From a virus: a stretch of DNA of 29,865 bases. The notes under the pieces are model-generated. The model was not told the DNA's origin and ran no database searches. It worked only from the letters and a program-made list of their open reading frames with translations. The DNA lies in IMG/VR virus record IMGVR_UViG_3300034104_004843, positions 1 to 29,865 of that record. One strand, written 5' to 3'. The translations under genes were made by a program, and so were the position numbers. Every line of letters begins with the position of its first letter. Within the stretch, counting starts at the first letter, position 1. Of this stretch, positions 6,396 to 14,222 are shown piece after piece.

Positions 6396-6675
6396 CTTTG
6401 ATATTAATACCGCCTTAATTATATTTATCACATATTTTATATTGGATATGTTCTATGCTTATTATATTCTTTGCATAGAATCTAGACAAAATTTAATGTC
6501 ATCTTTTATGGCCGGAATGATAACTTCTTTATCAGCATTTGGCGTGGTTAGTTTTAGCCAAAATATGACCTATGTTATTCCACTATTTTTAGGGGCGTTT
6601 GCAGGAACTTACTTTACAATGAAGTTAAAAGAAATCTTGCAATCCAGAAAGCGTAAGGTTGACAACGCGGAATGA
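6379..6675 (+). CDS. small membrane protein with two or three helices (98 aa)
   Basis: ATG 6379 is favoured because a longer in-frame reading (6319) is unusually basic and lies inside the preceding coiled-coil gene; AAGGAGG at 6357-6363 is somewhat distant. Hydrophobic segments span about residues 8-30 (ALIIFITYFILDMFYAYYIL) and 40-75 (with AGMITSLSAFGVVSF and VIPLFLGAFAGTYF). A basic C-terminal tail follows (KLKEILQSRKRK). It would insert in the inner membrane. It has the size range of phage holins, but nothing specific shows this and there is no endolysin beside it. The rIIA promoter begins inside its 3' end. Confidence 0.6.
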   Translation: MIPTNNFDINTALIIFITYFILDMFYAYYILCIESRQNLMSSFMAGMITSLSAFGVVSFSQNMTYVIPLFLGAFAGTYFTMKLKEILQSRKRKVDNAE

Positions 6676-6686
6676 CGATGTATACT
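6659..6686 (+). promoter_or_regulatory. sigma70-like promoter for rIIA-rIIB
   Basis: TTGACA (6659-6664), a 16-bp spacer and TATACT (6681-6686), followed by GGAG and the rIIA ATG at 6718. The -35 box lies within the end of the preceding membrane-protein gene. Confidence 0.85.
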
Positions 6687-6717
6687 TGGAGCATCACAGG
6701 ACACTTGGAGAAACAAA

Positions 6718-9366
6718 ATGAAACTTGCAGATCGAACGGTTGAGGTTCACAGTGCTGGTATTAGTGCGTCGAATCAGTTTACGATTGCTCAAACCAGCAA
6801 AATGTTTAAGATTCTGTCGGATTCTCTTTATTCCGACAAGACTATGGCAGTTATTCGTGAACTTGCCACCAATGCTTATGATAGTCATATTAGTGCTGGC
6901 AATAAGAATCCTTTTAAGGTGACGTTGCCTACTGCTGCTAATCCTAATTTTGCGGTGCGTGATTATGGCACTGGTCTTAGTCAGGCAGATATGGAGAGTC
7001 TGTATACCACCTATGGGGCATCTAATAAGAATGATAGCAACGATTTTGTGGGTTGTCTTGGTCTAGGGTCTAAGAGTCCGTTTGCTTATACCAAGAGTTT
7101 TACTACTACTTCTTATTTTAACGGTACTCAATATACTTATATTGCGGCTATTGATGATACTGGTGTGCCTACGTTGAATCTTATTCATAGTACAGATACT
7201 AACGAGCCTAATGGTCTTGAGATTAGTTTTGCTGTTAAGCAATATGATTTCCAAGAGTTTAGTCAGAAGGCTGTTAGGGTTTTTCATTACTTTAAGAATA
7301 AGCCTATTATTGAGGGTGGTGTTCATTGGGATTTTACCAAAGAATATAGCCAGCGTAATGTGGTTATTGATGGTGATGGGTGGCGTGTTTGCCGACTCAA
7401 TAATGACAATATGAAGTTTCCGAATAATTATCATCGTATTCAAAGCGGCATTATTGCTCTGATGGGTAATATCGCATATCCTGTTGAGGTTTCCCATCTT
7501 GTTGGTGAGGAAAAGGTTGAGACTCCAGATCATATTGCTAAGTGGAATCGTGCCTTTAATAAGGCCGACATTGCTTCTTGGAAGAGTTTCGTAGGTGAAA
7601 TTATCAATCAGGGTCTTTATCTGGAACTTGATTTTGGTATTGGCGAACTTGAGATGGATGTTAGTCGTGAAGGTTTGCAGTATACAAAATCTGTTGTTAA
7701 GACTCTGCGTGAAAAGACCCAGGATATTTTCGTTGAGTTGAAGAAGAATTTCAGCGACAAGATCGCTACTGCTAAAACCAAGGTAGAAGCAATCCAGACA
7801 TATTACCAGATGAATGATCTTGCTGGTGGTTGGGGTGTTGGTGCTAGTTGGACTGATGCTTCTGGTAAAGATCATAGCATTAGTTCTGGTCAGGATATTG
7901 AATACAAGTTGGACAAGGAAGAGAATCTTTATGTGTTCAATTATCGCACAGCAGGATATCGTTCTCGTCGCATGATTTATCTTACCAACCAAATTCATCA
8001 TGACACTCTTACGGGCAAGGGGTATAATTACTGGAATACTAGCGGTAAGAAGAATGGCGGTATGAAGTTCTTCTGGTGCGATATTAGTGCTACAGAAACC
8101 GCTAAGAAGATCGTCACTAAGTATTGCAACACAAATGATTGTTTTGCGTATCTTTTGGTACACACAAAGGATCATACCAATGTGTCTAATGGCTTTAAAA
8201 GTCTAGTTAAGGATGTTGGAGAACATAACATTCTTAATGTATCAGACTATCGTGATCTTATTAAAAGTAGTCCTAAGAATCGTGGCAGCAAGGCCAGTAA
8301 GGGTAGTGTTAGTGATCAAGAAATCTTTTTGATTATTGGAGACACAAAAGATACCAAGAATCTTAACTATGATTACAATGATGCTACTTTTATGAGAAGT
8401 CTTAGCCAGACAAGGCTAGATGATCTTGAAGATGAGGATGAGATTGTTTATCTTCCTATTGTTAGGTATGGTATTGCCGATAGTATTTATCCAGAAATTC
8501 ATAAACTGTGTGGGTACAAGGATTTTCTAACCGGGCATAAGGTAATTGACGATACCAATATCTATGCTATTAAAAAGAGCGTGGTTGATCGTTTAAAGAA
8601 TGATGGCTATAACCTTGTGGATTTTAACACTTGGTTCAAGAAGAGGCTCCAGAAACTAAACGATACCAAATTTAAGAATATCTATCAGTTCAATCATCTT
8701 GTGCAACAGTGCAAGAACGAGTATAATAGCGATGATAAGATGTCCAAGAATTACAGGGAGGGTTATCTTGACAGACAATTTCTTTTCCATATTCTGAATG
8801 TTTTCGGGCTGGAATATGAAAAGTTTATCAGCAAGCGTAGCGTTGTTGATACTATTAATAGTCTAATGATTGTAGAGTTTTTCGCGGACACTATTCATCA
8901 TGAAAGTTTTGATATTCTCAAATTCAAGAAGGATGATTATTACTCTCATATGACAAAGTTGTTGCACGATTTTGGGGTCAATGGTCTTGATAGTGCTAAG
9001 ATTAAAGAGGCCAATGTAGTCTATAATCAAATCAACGCTATGTTGTGTGGTATTTATGACAGCGGAGTTGTTGGTGAATATCAAAAGATTTTCAAGCCTT
9101 CAACCAGCGGTCAATATGATTGTCCCAAGATGGCTGATCTGAGAAAAACGATTAAAGAGGAGGTTGACAGCAACCCGATGATGAAGTATATTATGTGTAT
9201 CCATCCAGTGTCGGGCAATCTGAGAGAACTTAGGAATACTAATCCTCTCAAGCAACTTGATGCTGAACATTATTATGGTCATAGGTCTGATGAGCGTTGG
9301 CTTAATAAGATGGACGATAATCATGTTGAAGAATTGAAGTTGTCGTTTGGTCAAATTATTGGTTGA
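6718..9366 (+). CDS. rIIA: rIIA-like GHKL ATPase
   Basis: T4 rIIA is a membrane-associated protein that, with rIIB, lets the phage grow in lambda lysogens (RexAB exclusion) and affects lysis timing. The 882 residues begin with an Hsp90/GHKL ATP site. The N-box is RELATNAYDSH (E48, N52, D55), the G1 box RDYGTG is at 81-86, and a glycine-rich lid follows (CLGLGSKSPFAY from about 113). The remainder is long and helical, with no other motif I recognise. It is longer than T4 rIIA (about 725 aa). It is preceded by GGAG, and rIIB follows 25 bases later, the classic arrangement. AAG/GGT/CGT codons dominate. It probably counters host exclusion; the mechanism is inferred from T4. Confidence 0.9.
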   Translation: MKLADRTVEVHSAGISASNQFTIAQTSKMFKILSDSLYSDKTMAVIRELATNAYDSHISAGNKNPFKVTLPTAANPNFAVRDYGTGLSQADMESLYTTYGASNKNDSNDFVGCLGLGSKSPFAYTKSFTTTSYFNGTQYTYIAAIDDTGVPTLNLIHSTDTNEPNGLEISFAVKQYDFQEFSQKAVRVFHYFKNKPIIEGGVHWDFTKEYSQRNVVIDGDGWRVCRLNNDNMKFPNNYHRIQSGIIALMGNIAYPVEVSHLVGEEKVETPDHIAKWNRAFNKADIASWKSFVGEIINQGLYLELDFGIGELEMDVSREGLQYTKSVVKTLREKTQDIFVELKKNFSDKIATAKTKVEAIQTYYQMNDLAGGWGVGASWTDASGKDHSISSGQDIEYKLDKEENLYVFNYRTAGYRSRRMIYLTNQIHHDTLTGKGYNYWNTSGKKNGGMKFFWCDISATETAKKIVTKYCNTNDCFAYLLVHTKDHTNVSNGFKSLVKDVGEHNILNVSDYRDLIKSSPKNRGSKASKGSVSDQEIFLIIGDTKDTKNLNYDYNDATFMRSLSQTRLDDLEDEDEIVYLPIVRYGIADSIYPEIHKLCGYKDFLTGHKVIDDTNIYAIKKSVVDRLKNDGYNLVDFNTWFKKRLQKLNDTKFKNIYQFNHLVQQCKNEYNSDDKMSKNYREGYLDRQFLFHILNVFGLEYEKFISKRSVVDTINSLMIVEFFADTIHHESFDILKFKKDDYYSHMTKLLHDFGVNGLDSAKIKEANVVYNQINAMLCGIYDSGVVGEYQKIFKPSTSGQYDCPKMADLRKTIKEEVDSNPMMKYIMCIHPVSGNLRELRNTNPLKQLDAEHYYGHRSDERWLNKMDDNHVEELKLSFGQIIG
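9164..9192 (+). promoter_or_regulatory. candidate internal promoter for rIIB
   Basis: TTGACA (9164-9169), a 17-bp spacer and TATATT (9187-9192) lie inside the 3' end of rIIA, about 200 bases before rIIB. In T4, rIIB also has its own promoters inside rIIA. It is coding sequence, so chance is possible. Confidence 0.45.
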
Positions 9367-9391
9367 TTTCACAGGAAACAGGAGAAATAAC

Positions 9392-10267
9392 ATGAGTGTT
9401 CCTTTTATGTGGGTTGATGGTAATCTTACGTTGGTTCTTAATAATAGAACCTATCAGGTTTTGCCGGATCATATTAACTACAAGATGATTCTTGAGGCGT
9501 TGCCTACCGCGACCTCTGATGAACTTCTTGATATTGTTGATGTTGAAAAGGCAGTTGCTACTTTTAGTGATGGTCTTGTGGAGATTAAGAACGGCCAAGT
9601 TACCTATGAGGGCGAGGTTGTTCATGGTAGTATCAGTAAGCGTATTCTGGAGTTTATGAGCAAGGGTCTGCCTTTTCAGCCTCTTGTTAATTTCCTGAAT
9701 AATCTTATGGATAATCCTAGTATGCAGAGTCAAAAGGAACTCTATGATTTCCTTGAGCATGAACATCTGCCTATTACTGAGGATGGTTATTTCTTGGCCT
9801 ATAAGGCAGTAAGGAGTGATTTTAAGGATAAGTATCGTGGAGTATTTGATAATAGTGTTGGTCGGGTTGTAAAGATGCAACGGGCTAAGGTTGATGATGA
9901 TCGTGCTAGGGGTTGTTCTGATGGGCTTCATGCTGGTGCATTGAACTATGTTGCTGGTTATGGGTCTGTGGATAATGGTGATCGTATTGTGATCGTCAAG
10001 ATTAATCCGCGTGATGTTGTTAGTGTTCCTAGTGATTGTAATTGTGAAAAACTTCGCACTTGCCAATACGAAGTTGTTGGAGAGTATCAAGGTGAACTAG
10101 TCAAGCCTCTTTATTCGGCTAACTTTTCAGAAGATGAGTATGCTGATTATGAGGATGATGAGGATTATGATCTCGACAGTGAATACTGGGATCAGTTTGA
10201 CGATGAAGAAGATGAGGATGATGATGACTATGATTACAACTACGGTGGTAATCAGTACCCTGGCTGA
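9392..10267 (+). CDS. rIIB: rIIB-like protein
   Basis: Partner of rIIA. ATG 9392 follows AGGAG with good spacing; an upstream in-frame start at 9347 would overlap rIIA and is rejected. The 291-residue protein contains the rIIB signature. YDFLEHEHLPITEDGYFLAYKAV (about 110-132) is followed by FDNSVGRVV, then DDDRARGCSDGLHAG and IVIVKINPRDVVSVPSD, matching T4 rIIB in order. The N-terminal half resembles a bundle plus a small beta segment (VTYEGEVV). The last 55 residues are an acidic D/E/Y-rich tail, longer than I recall in T4. Codon use is of the strong class. Confidence 0.93.
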   Translation: MSVPFMWVDGNLTLVLNNRTYQVLPDHINYKMILEALPTATSDELLDIVDVEKAVATFSDGLVEIKNGQVTYEGEVVHGSISKRILEFMSKGLPFQPLVNFLNNLMDNPSMQSQKELYDFLEHEHLPITEDGYFLAYKAVRSDFKDKYRGVFDNSVGRVVKMQRAKVDDDRARGCSDGLHAGALNYVAGYGSVDNGDRIVIVKINPRDVVSVPSDCNCEKLRTCQYEVVGEYQGELVKPLYSANFSEDEYADYEDDEDYDLDSEYWDQFDDEEDEDDDDYDYNYGGNQYPG

Positions 10268-10272
10268 TTAAT

Positions 10273-10289
10273 GACTCCGTAAAGGAGTC
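10273..10289 (+). other. short hairpin after rIIB
   Basis: GACTCC (10273-10278) pairs with GGAGTC (10284-10289) around GTAAA. The next bases are purine-rich, with no T run, so it is not a classical rho-independent terminator. It may protect the rIIB mRNA 3' end or define the 5' side of the tRNA-like element. Confidence 0.5.
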
Positions 10290-10294
10290 GGAAG

Positions 10295-10353
10295 AAAATG
10301 GGCCGCTGGTGCGGATACTAGTTAAGGGAGTGGTTCGATTCCACTACCATTTT
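10295..10353 (+). ncRNA. tRNA-like structure lacking an anticodon arm
   Basis: AAAATGG (10295-10301) pairs with CCATTTT (10347-10353) as a 7-bp acceptor-like stem. CCGC-TGGT-GCGG (10303-10314) resembles a D arm. AGTGG-TTCGATT-CCACT (10329-10345) is a perfect T arm with the GTTCGANTC signature. Only 14 bases join the D and T arms, too few for an anticodon arm, so this is not a decoding tRNA. The 3' side runs into TTTTTT (10350-10355), so it may work as a terminator or processing signal for the rII transcript. A decayed tRNA gene is the other possibility. Confidence 0.5.
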
Positions 10354-10368
10354 TTAAAGAGGTTTACA

Positions 10369-10770
10369 ATGCACGACCCATATGATGACGAAGATGATGG
10401 TTATGATGATGAACATTATGATAAAGACTATAATGATCAATATGATCCATATAAATTCTATTTTCAGTTCGACATGAGTAATACCCCATTGTCAGACTGG
10501 ATTACTAAAATGATTAATGATATAGTAAATAAAGAAATAGACTTGGACAAGATGATAGTGTTTCCTGTGAATAGTTGGAATCCCAATACTGAGAGCAAGC
10601 CAAAACTCCAGTATTTGGGATCCAATTATAATAAAGAGCCTATATGGAAAACTAAATACTTTATATCCAACCCTCTTAATCAAGAATATAAAAAACATTT
10701 ACAAAGCAATGCAGCACATTTTATTAAACAACCCAATTATTACAAGGGTTTGTTTGATATTTTAAATTAA
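10369..10770 (+). CDS. hypothetical acidic protein (133 aa)
   Basis: ATG 10369 has AAAGAGG upstream; an earlier in-frame start (10309) lies inside the tRNA-like structure. The first 28 residues are almost all D, Y and E. The rest has a helix (DWITKMINDIVNKEIDLD) and a basic end. Family unknown. It resembles the rIIB acidic tail only in composition. Confidence 0.65.
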   Translation: MHDPYDDEDDGYDDEHYDKDYNDQYDPYKFYFQFDMSNTPLSDWITKMINDIVNKEIDLDKMIVFPVNSWNPNTESKPKLQYLGSNYNKEPIWKTKYFISNPLNQEYKKHLQSNAAHFIKQPNYYKGLFDILN

Positions 10771-10781
10771 AAGGAGTTTCT

Positions 10782-11207
10782 ATGTCTGACTCAGAATGGT
10801 TTATTGTGCCTGATTTATCAGAGTTTACAGATAAAGCACGATCAATAGTCTATAATAATTTTGGCGTTTGGAACAATAAAACAGATATGGATATCCTTAT
10901 AGATGATGTGGCTCAAAATGAAAAAGCGGAATTTGATAAAGTATTATCTCATCAAGAGAGTTTAGTAATAGTTAAAGAAAATCTGAAAAGAGAAAGAAAT
11001 AAGATCACAAAAAAAATTAGATATATTCTAAACGATGATATATTTGCTGAGATAGTATATAAACTTAATGATAGGATGGTAAGTAATATTATTAGTGGTT
11101 TGGTTCAAAAGGGTTTAGTAGAAACTGCTTTTGATGAAGAGGCCAACGACTTTGTTTTTTGGGTGAAAAATGATCAAGAAGAAAAAGAAAAACCAGAAAC
11201 CGATTGA
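10782..11207 (+). CDS. hypothetical protein (141 aa)
   Basis: AAGGAG precedes ATG 10782. It is helical and charged, with a possible winged-helix-like end: VYKLNDRMVSNIISGLVQKGLVETAFDEEANDFVFWV. That runs helix, short segment, then beta-hairpin-like VETAFD...FVFWV. The central part (LVIVKENLKRERNKITKKIRYIL) is coiled. Function unknown. The end overlaps the RuvA-like gene by 38 bases, suggesting an operon with RuvB. Confidence 0.65.
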   Translation: MSDSEWFIVPDLSEFTDKARSIVYNNFGVWNNKTDMDILIDDVAQNEKAEFDKVLSHQESLVIVKENLKRERNKITKKIRYILNDDIFAEIVYKLNDRMVSNIISGLVQKGLVETAFDEEANDFVFWVKNDQEEKEKPETD

Positions 11208-11598
11208 AATAGATGCTCACTTCAAATATCGATGTCCAAAATCAAATTGCGGATTTGATCATTGGCTATCTTTAAAAGAGTGTCAAACAAAAGACTTTAA
11301 AATAGTTTGTGATTGTGGGTTTGTATTTAAGCCTAAAAAAATATCTAAGATTAAGATAGTTTATTCAGATATTAAGTTGGCGGACAACAAAGAACAACCC
11401 GCCAAGATTATAGAAAAACCTAAAATTCCTGTTGACTTTAAGAACGATTGTGGTAAACTATTGATTAGTTATGGTTTCACAAAAGAAGAAGCGATATCTT
11501 TATGTGAAAAAGCTTTTGAGAAAAATCCGGTTAACAGTTCTGGATTATTGATTAAATATATATTACAAAATTTGGAGCAATTAAATGTCAACAATTAA
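11170..11598 (+). CDS. Zn-binding protein with RuvA domain III-like C-terminus
   Basis: Residues 19-55 contain C22, C27, C47 and C49 in a CPKSNC...CDC arrangement, suggesting a zinc ribbon for nucleic acid or protein binding. Residues about 92-135 read DCGKLLISYGFTKEEAISLCEKAF...SSGLLIKYIL. This has the pattern of RuvA domain III (LxxLGYxxxEAxxxVxxx...SxExLIxxAL), the three-helix module by which RuvA holds the RuvB motor. The RuvB-like gene starts inside its 3' end. The RuvA domains I and II that bind Holliday junctions are absent. A partner of the phage RuvB is the simplest reading, based on this pattern and context. Confidence 0.55.
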   Translation: MIKKKKKNQKPIEIDAHFKYRCPKSNCGFDHWLSLKECQTKDFKIVCDCGFVFKPKKISKIKIVYSDIKLADNKEQPAKIIEKPKIPVDFKNDCGKLLISYGFTKEEAISLCEKAFEKNPVNSSGLLIKYILQNLEQLNVNN

Positions 11599-12478
11599 AA
11601 GGCCAACATCGTTCGACAACATTATCGGTCAGTCAGATGTTGTTACCAGACTCAAAATCTCTACGCTGGGCTGTAAAAAAACAGGTAGCGTCCTCCCTCA
11701 TGTTTTAATTGACGGGCCTCCTGGCCTTGGTAAAACAACCATAGCGGGTGCTATAGCCACTGAGATGGACGTTAATCTATATACCGCAAACGCAGCAAAT
11801 TTGCGTAGTGTTAAAAGTGTTCTGCCTTATCTGCTGCGTATGACAAAAAGATCAGTATTTTTTATAGATGAAATTCATAGGCTACCAAAACTAGTTGAAG
11901 AATTTCTCTATCCGGTCATGGAAGATTTTAAAATTAATATTGTTCTTGAAAAAGAGCCAGAAGAAATTGAAATTCCTGCATTTACTTTAGTAGGAGCAAC
12001 CACTAGCGGAGGTAGTCTTAGTCAGCCGTTTTATGATCGTTTTCAAATCAAAGAACATCTATCTTTCTATACTGATGATGAACTAGCCAAACTAGCAGGA
12101 TTGAATTCAAGTAGTCTAGGACTAGTCATACCAGAATCAGACCTTTTGGAAATTGCAAAAAGAAGCAAAGGAACACCAAGAATTCTAAATGCTAGACTAC
12201 AATGGTATAAAAACTATAAGATGTGTAATGAAGCAGAATCTGATGTTCATAATATTTTTCAACTACAAGGAATTGACGAATACGGTCTAGATGTGTATGA
12301 TAGAATGTATCTAGACATTCTTAAAAATAACAAAGGCAATCCGTTAGGTTTGAAATCCATTAGTTCTCTTACGGGCATAGCGATAGAGACTATTGAAAAT
12401 AGTATTGAGCCATATTTAGTACGAAAAGGATTTGTACATCGCACCCAAAAAGGAAGAGTCATAGGTCAAATATGTTAA
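11585..12478 (+). CDS. ruvB: RuvB-like Holliday junction branch-migration ATPase
   Basis: RuvB is the AAA+ motor that pumps DNA through Holliday junctions together with RuvA. The 297-residue protein has the whole RuvB layout. RPTSFDNIIGQ is at the N-terminus, Walker A GPPGLGKT at 44-51, Walker B FIDEIH at 93-98, VEEFLYPVMEDF follows, and sensor 1 GATT is at 137-140. R152 in QPFYDRF is the arginine finger, and GTPRILNARL is sensor 2. The C-terminus is a winged helix with IEPYLVRKGFVHRTQKGR (about 272-289). It is slightly shorter than bacterial RuvB (about 330-340). GGAG at 11574-11577 supports ATG 11585. No complete RuvA and no RuvC is seen in the window. Confidence 0.9.
   Translation: MSTIKRPTSFDNIIGQSDVVTRLKISTLGCKKTGSVLPHVLIDGPPGLGKTTIAGAIATEMDVNLYTANAANLRSVKSVLPYLLRMTKRSVFFIDEIHRLPKLVEEFLYPVMEDFKINIVLEKEPEEIEIPAFTLVGATTSGGSLSQPFYDRFQIKEHLSFYTDDELAKLAGLNSSSLGLVIPESDLLEIAKRSKGTPRILNARLQWYKNYKMCNEAESDVHNIFQLQGIDEYGLDVYDRMYLDILKNNKGNPLGLKSISSLTGIAIETIENSIEPYLVRKGFVHRTQKGRVIGQIC
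12273..12301 (+). promoter_or_regulatory. possible weak internal promoter for the thioredoxin-like operon
   Basis: TTGACG (12273-12278), a 17-bp spacer and TATGAT (12296-12301) lie inside ruvB, about 170 bases before the thioredoxin-like gene. Each box has one mismatch to consensus. Confidence 0.3.
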
Positions 12479-12855
12479 AAACAATATGCTTTACGTTTTG
12501 TCTTTTATTATTTTCAACAACTATCATTGCTAATGATGGCTTTATTTTATCCTCTATGGAGGAAACACAAAAACTTTCTAAATTAACAAACAAACCTGCA
12601 CTAGTAATATTTGGTGCAGACTATTGCAAGTTTTGTCAGATACTTAAACAAGATATCTTGACTAATCAATTAAGTCCAAGCATAAATGAATATATTATAT
12701 GCTATATTGATGTAAAAGATAATCTTAATCTAAAAAACAAATATAAAATATCTTCTATACCCGACTCTAGAATATTTATTGATAACGAACAAGTGTCTAA
12801 AACCACGGGCTATTCAAAAGACACATATAAAAAGTGGTTAAATAATGATCGATAA
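12472..12855 (+). CDS. secreted thioredoxin-like protein
   Basis: The 127-residue protein has a signal peptide (about residues 1-20: a Lys, a hydrophobic core, then a small-residue IIA end). A thioredoxin fold follows, with active site CKFC (C52, C55) after FGADY and a probable cis-proline in ISSIPDSRIF (about P97). It would act in the periplasm or outside the membrane in disulfide exchange. The shortened CxxC module resembles SoxW or thioredoxin-like families rather than DsbA. Its first ATG overlaps the RuvB stop. It is translationally linked to the next membrane protein. A role on the secreted protease, which has several Cys, is speculation. Confidence 0.75.
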   Translation: MLKTICFTFCLLLFSTTIIANDGFILSSMEETQKLSKLTNKPALVIFGADYCKFCQILKQDILTNQLSPSINEYIICYIDVKDNLNLKNKYKISSIPDSRIFIDNEQVSKTTGYSKDTYKKWLNNDR

Positions 12856-13153
12856 TAATTCTATAATAATATTAGTCATTATTATTTTAATTATTAATTC
12901 GTTTTTTATAGGATACTTATTGGGTCGATCTGTCAGTACAAAGGGTGTATCAAATAATAATACCAAATCATTTTTTAAACGAGAACACGAGAAACTAAAC
13001 ACAAATAATCCTATTTCCATAGACGATAAAAAATTCGTTGCTGATATCAAAACAGATGGATTAGAAAAAAAATATGATTCATTAGGAGATATTAAAAAGA
13101 GTGAAGAAAATATCTCTAATTCTGTAAACAAACTTAAAAACCTAAAGAGGTAG
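12845..13153 (+). CDS. single-pass membrane protein (102 aa)
   Basis: Starts inside the end of the thioredoxin-like gene. Residues about 5-28 are a transmembrane helix (SIIILVIIILIINSFFIGYLLG), followed by an about 75-residue hydrophilic, lysine-rich tail. The C-terminal segment, FVADIKTDGLEKKYDSLGDIKKSEENISNSVNKLK, looks like a helical docking motif. Function unknown. The N-terminus lies outside and the tail inside if the positive-inside rule applies. It lies between a secreted redox protein and the actin-like gene, so it could anchor the latter; that is inference. Confidence 0.6.
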   Translation: MIDNNSIIILVIIILIINSFFIGYLLGRSVSTKGVSNNNTKSFFKREHEKLNTNNPISIDDKKFVADIKTDGLEKKYDSLGDIKKSEENISNSVNKLKNLKR

Positions 13154-13157
13154 TACA

Positions 13158-14159
13158 ATGTCAAAAGGCTTAGACGTAGGAACAAGTTACATAGTATTGT
13201 CTTCAGAACAAGATGGCAATATAGAGTATAAAGACTTTAGAGATGCTTTCTATATAATTAAACCTACCACTCCCGTAGCAACCAAAATGATCGAAAAAGG
13301 TTTAGCTGGAAAAACATTTATCAAAGATAGTGACGGATCGTTTATTATCTTAGGAAAAGACGCTATAGAAAAAGCAGTAGAAAGAAATGATGTTGCAAAA
13401 AGACCCATGTATAGGGGTGTTGTCTCAGCAAAAGAAAAAGACGCAAAAAGAGTACTAGCATTTATTTTAAAAGAAGTAGTCGGAACATCCTCAGAGTCAG
13501 GAGAAAAACTTGTATTCTGTGTTCCTGCACAACCTGTTGATCAAGAAGACGAAGATTTTGATGTTGGATACCATGAAGATGTTGTTAAAAGTGTTTTAGC
13601 AGAATGTGGTTATGATGCTAGAGCAATTAATGAAGCAGAGGCTTTGTGCTACTCAGAATTAGAGGGCGATGATTATACTGGGATAGCAATTAGTTGTGGG
13701 GCTGGTATGACAAATGTTTGTGTTATGTTAAACGGTGAGCCAACAGTAGTCTTTAGTACCACAAAGTCAGGCGATTGGATTGATCGTATGAGTGCTGTAG
13801 CCACAGGAGAAACGGATAGTGTTGTACAGGCTGAGAAAGAGGGTGGTCAATTTAAAATTGGAGAACCCAACAACAATCCTGTCCTTGCTGCGGTATCTGC
13901 ATATTATGAAAGACTAATTGATTATACTACAAAACAATTATCCTCAGCATTAACAGGACATAAGTCTTTACCAAAATTTAAAGATCCTCTCAAAATTGTT
14001 GTTGCTGGAGGAACCTCTCAAGCACAAGGATATATAGAATTATTCACACAAAAACTAGCAGAAAATAACTTCCCTCTTGTAGTCAAAGAGGTCGTCCACG
14101 CTACTGATCCACTTCATGCTGTTTCTAAAGGATGCTTAATAGCGGCCAAAGTATTATAA
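13158..14159 (+). CDS. actin/Hsp70-fold ATPase (ParM/MreB-like)
   Basis: The 333-residue protein has the actin-superfamily signature. Phosphate-1 loop GLDVGTSY is at 4-11, a connect-like INEAEALCYSE near 157-168, phosphate-2 loop AISCGAGMTNVCV near 176-188, and adenosine motif IVVAGGTSQAQG near 278-289. AGAFGG-type Hsp70 peptide-binding domains are absent, so a filament or segregation-type actin is more likely than a chaperone. Phage actins are known to move or partition DNA, but no centromere-like repeat or ParR-like gene is visible nearby. AGAGG precedes ATG 13158. It may serve DNA positioning or virion assembly. Confidence 0.7.
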   Translation: MSKGLDVGTSYIVLSSEQDGNIEYKDFRDAFYIIKPTTPVATKMIEKGLAGKTFIKDSDGSFIILGKDAIEKAVERNDVAKRPMYRGVVSAKEKDAKRVLAFILKEVVGTSSESGEKLVFCVPAQPVDQEDEDFDVGYHEDVVKSVLAECGYDARAINEAEALCYSELEGDDYTGIAISCGAGMTNVCVMLNGEPTVVFSTTKSGDWIDRMSAVATGETDSVVQAEKEGGQFKIGEPNNNPVLAAVSAYYERLIDYTTKQLSSALTGHKSLPKFKDPLKIVVAGGTSQAQGYIELFTQKLAENNFPLVVKEVVHATDPLHAVSKGCLIAAKVL

Positions 14160-14222
14160 TATAATAATATATTCAGTGTATTTAAATAGGATGTTCAGCC
14201 TCTAATAATTACGGAGGATGGT

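Noticed and set aside
7063-8175. Long open frame on the minus strand inside rIIA
   Set aside because: It is antisense to a clear rIIA gene and gives an arbitrary hydrophobic/basic translation; codon bias of the + strand gene explains it.
8768-8800. TTGACA in rIIA as another promoter
   Set aside because: No good -10 box at 16-18 bp; TATTCT is poor, and the site is within the coding sequence.
10295-10353. Functional tRNA at the rIIB 3' end
   Set aside because: Only 14 bases separate the D-like and T arms, so an anticodon arm cannot form.
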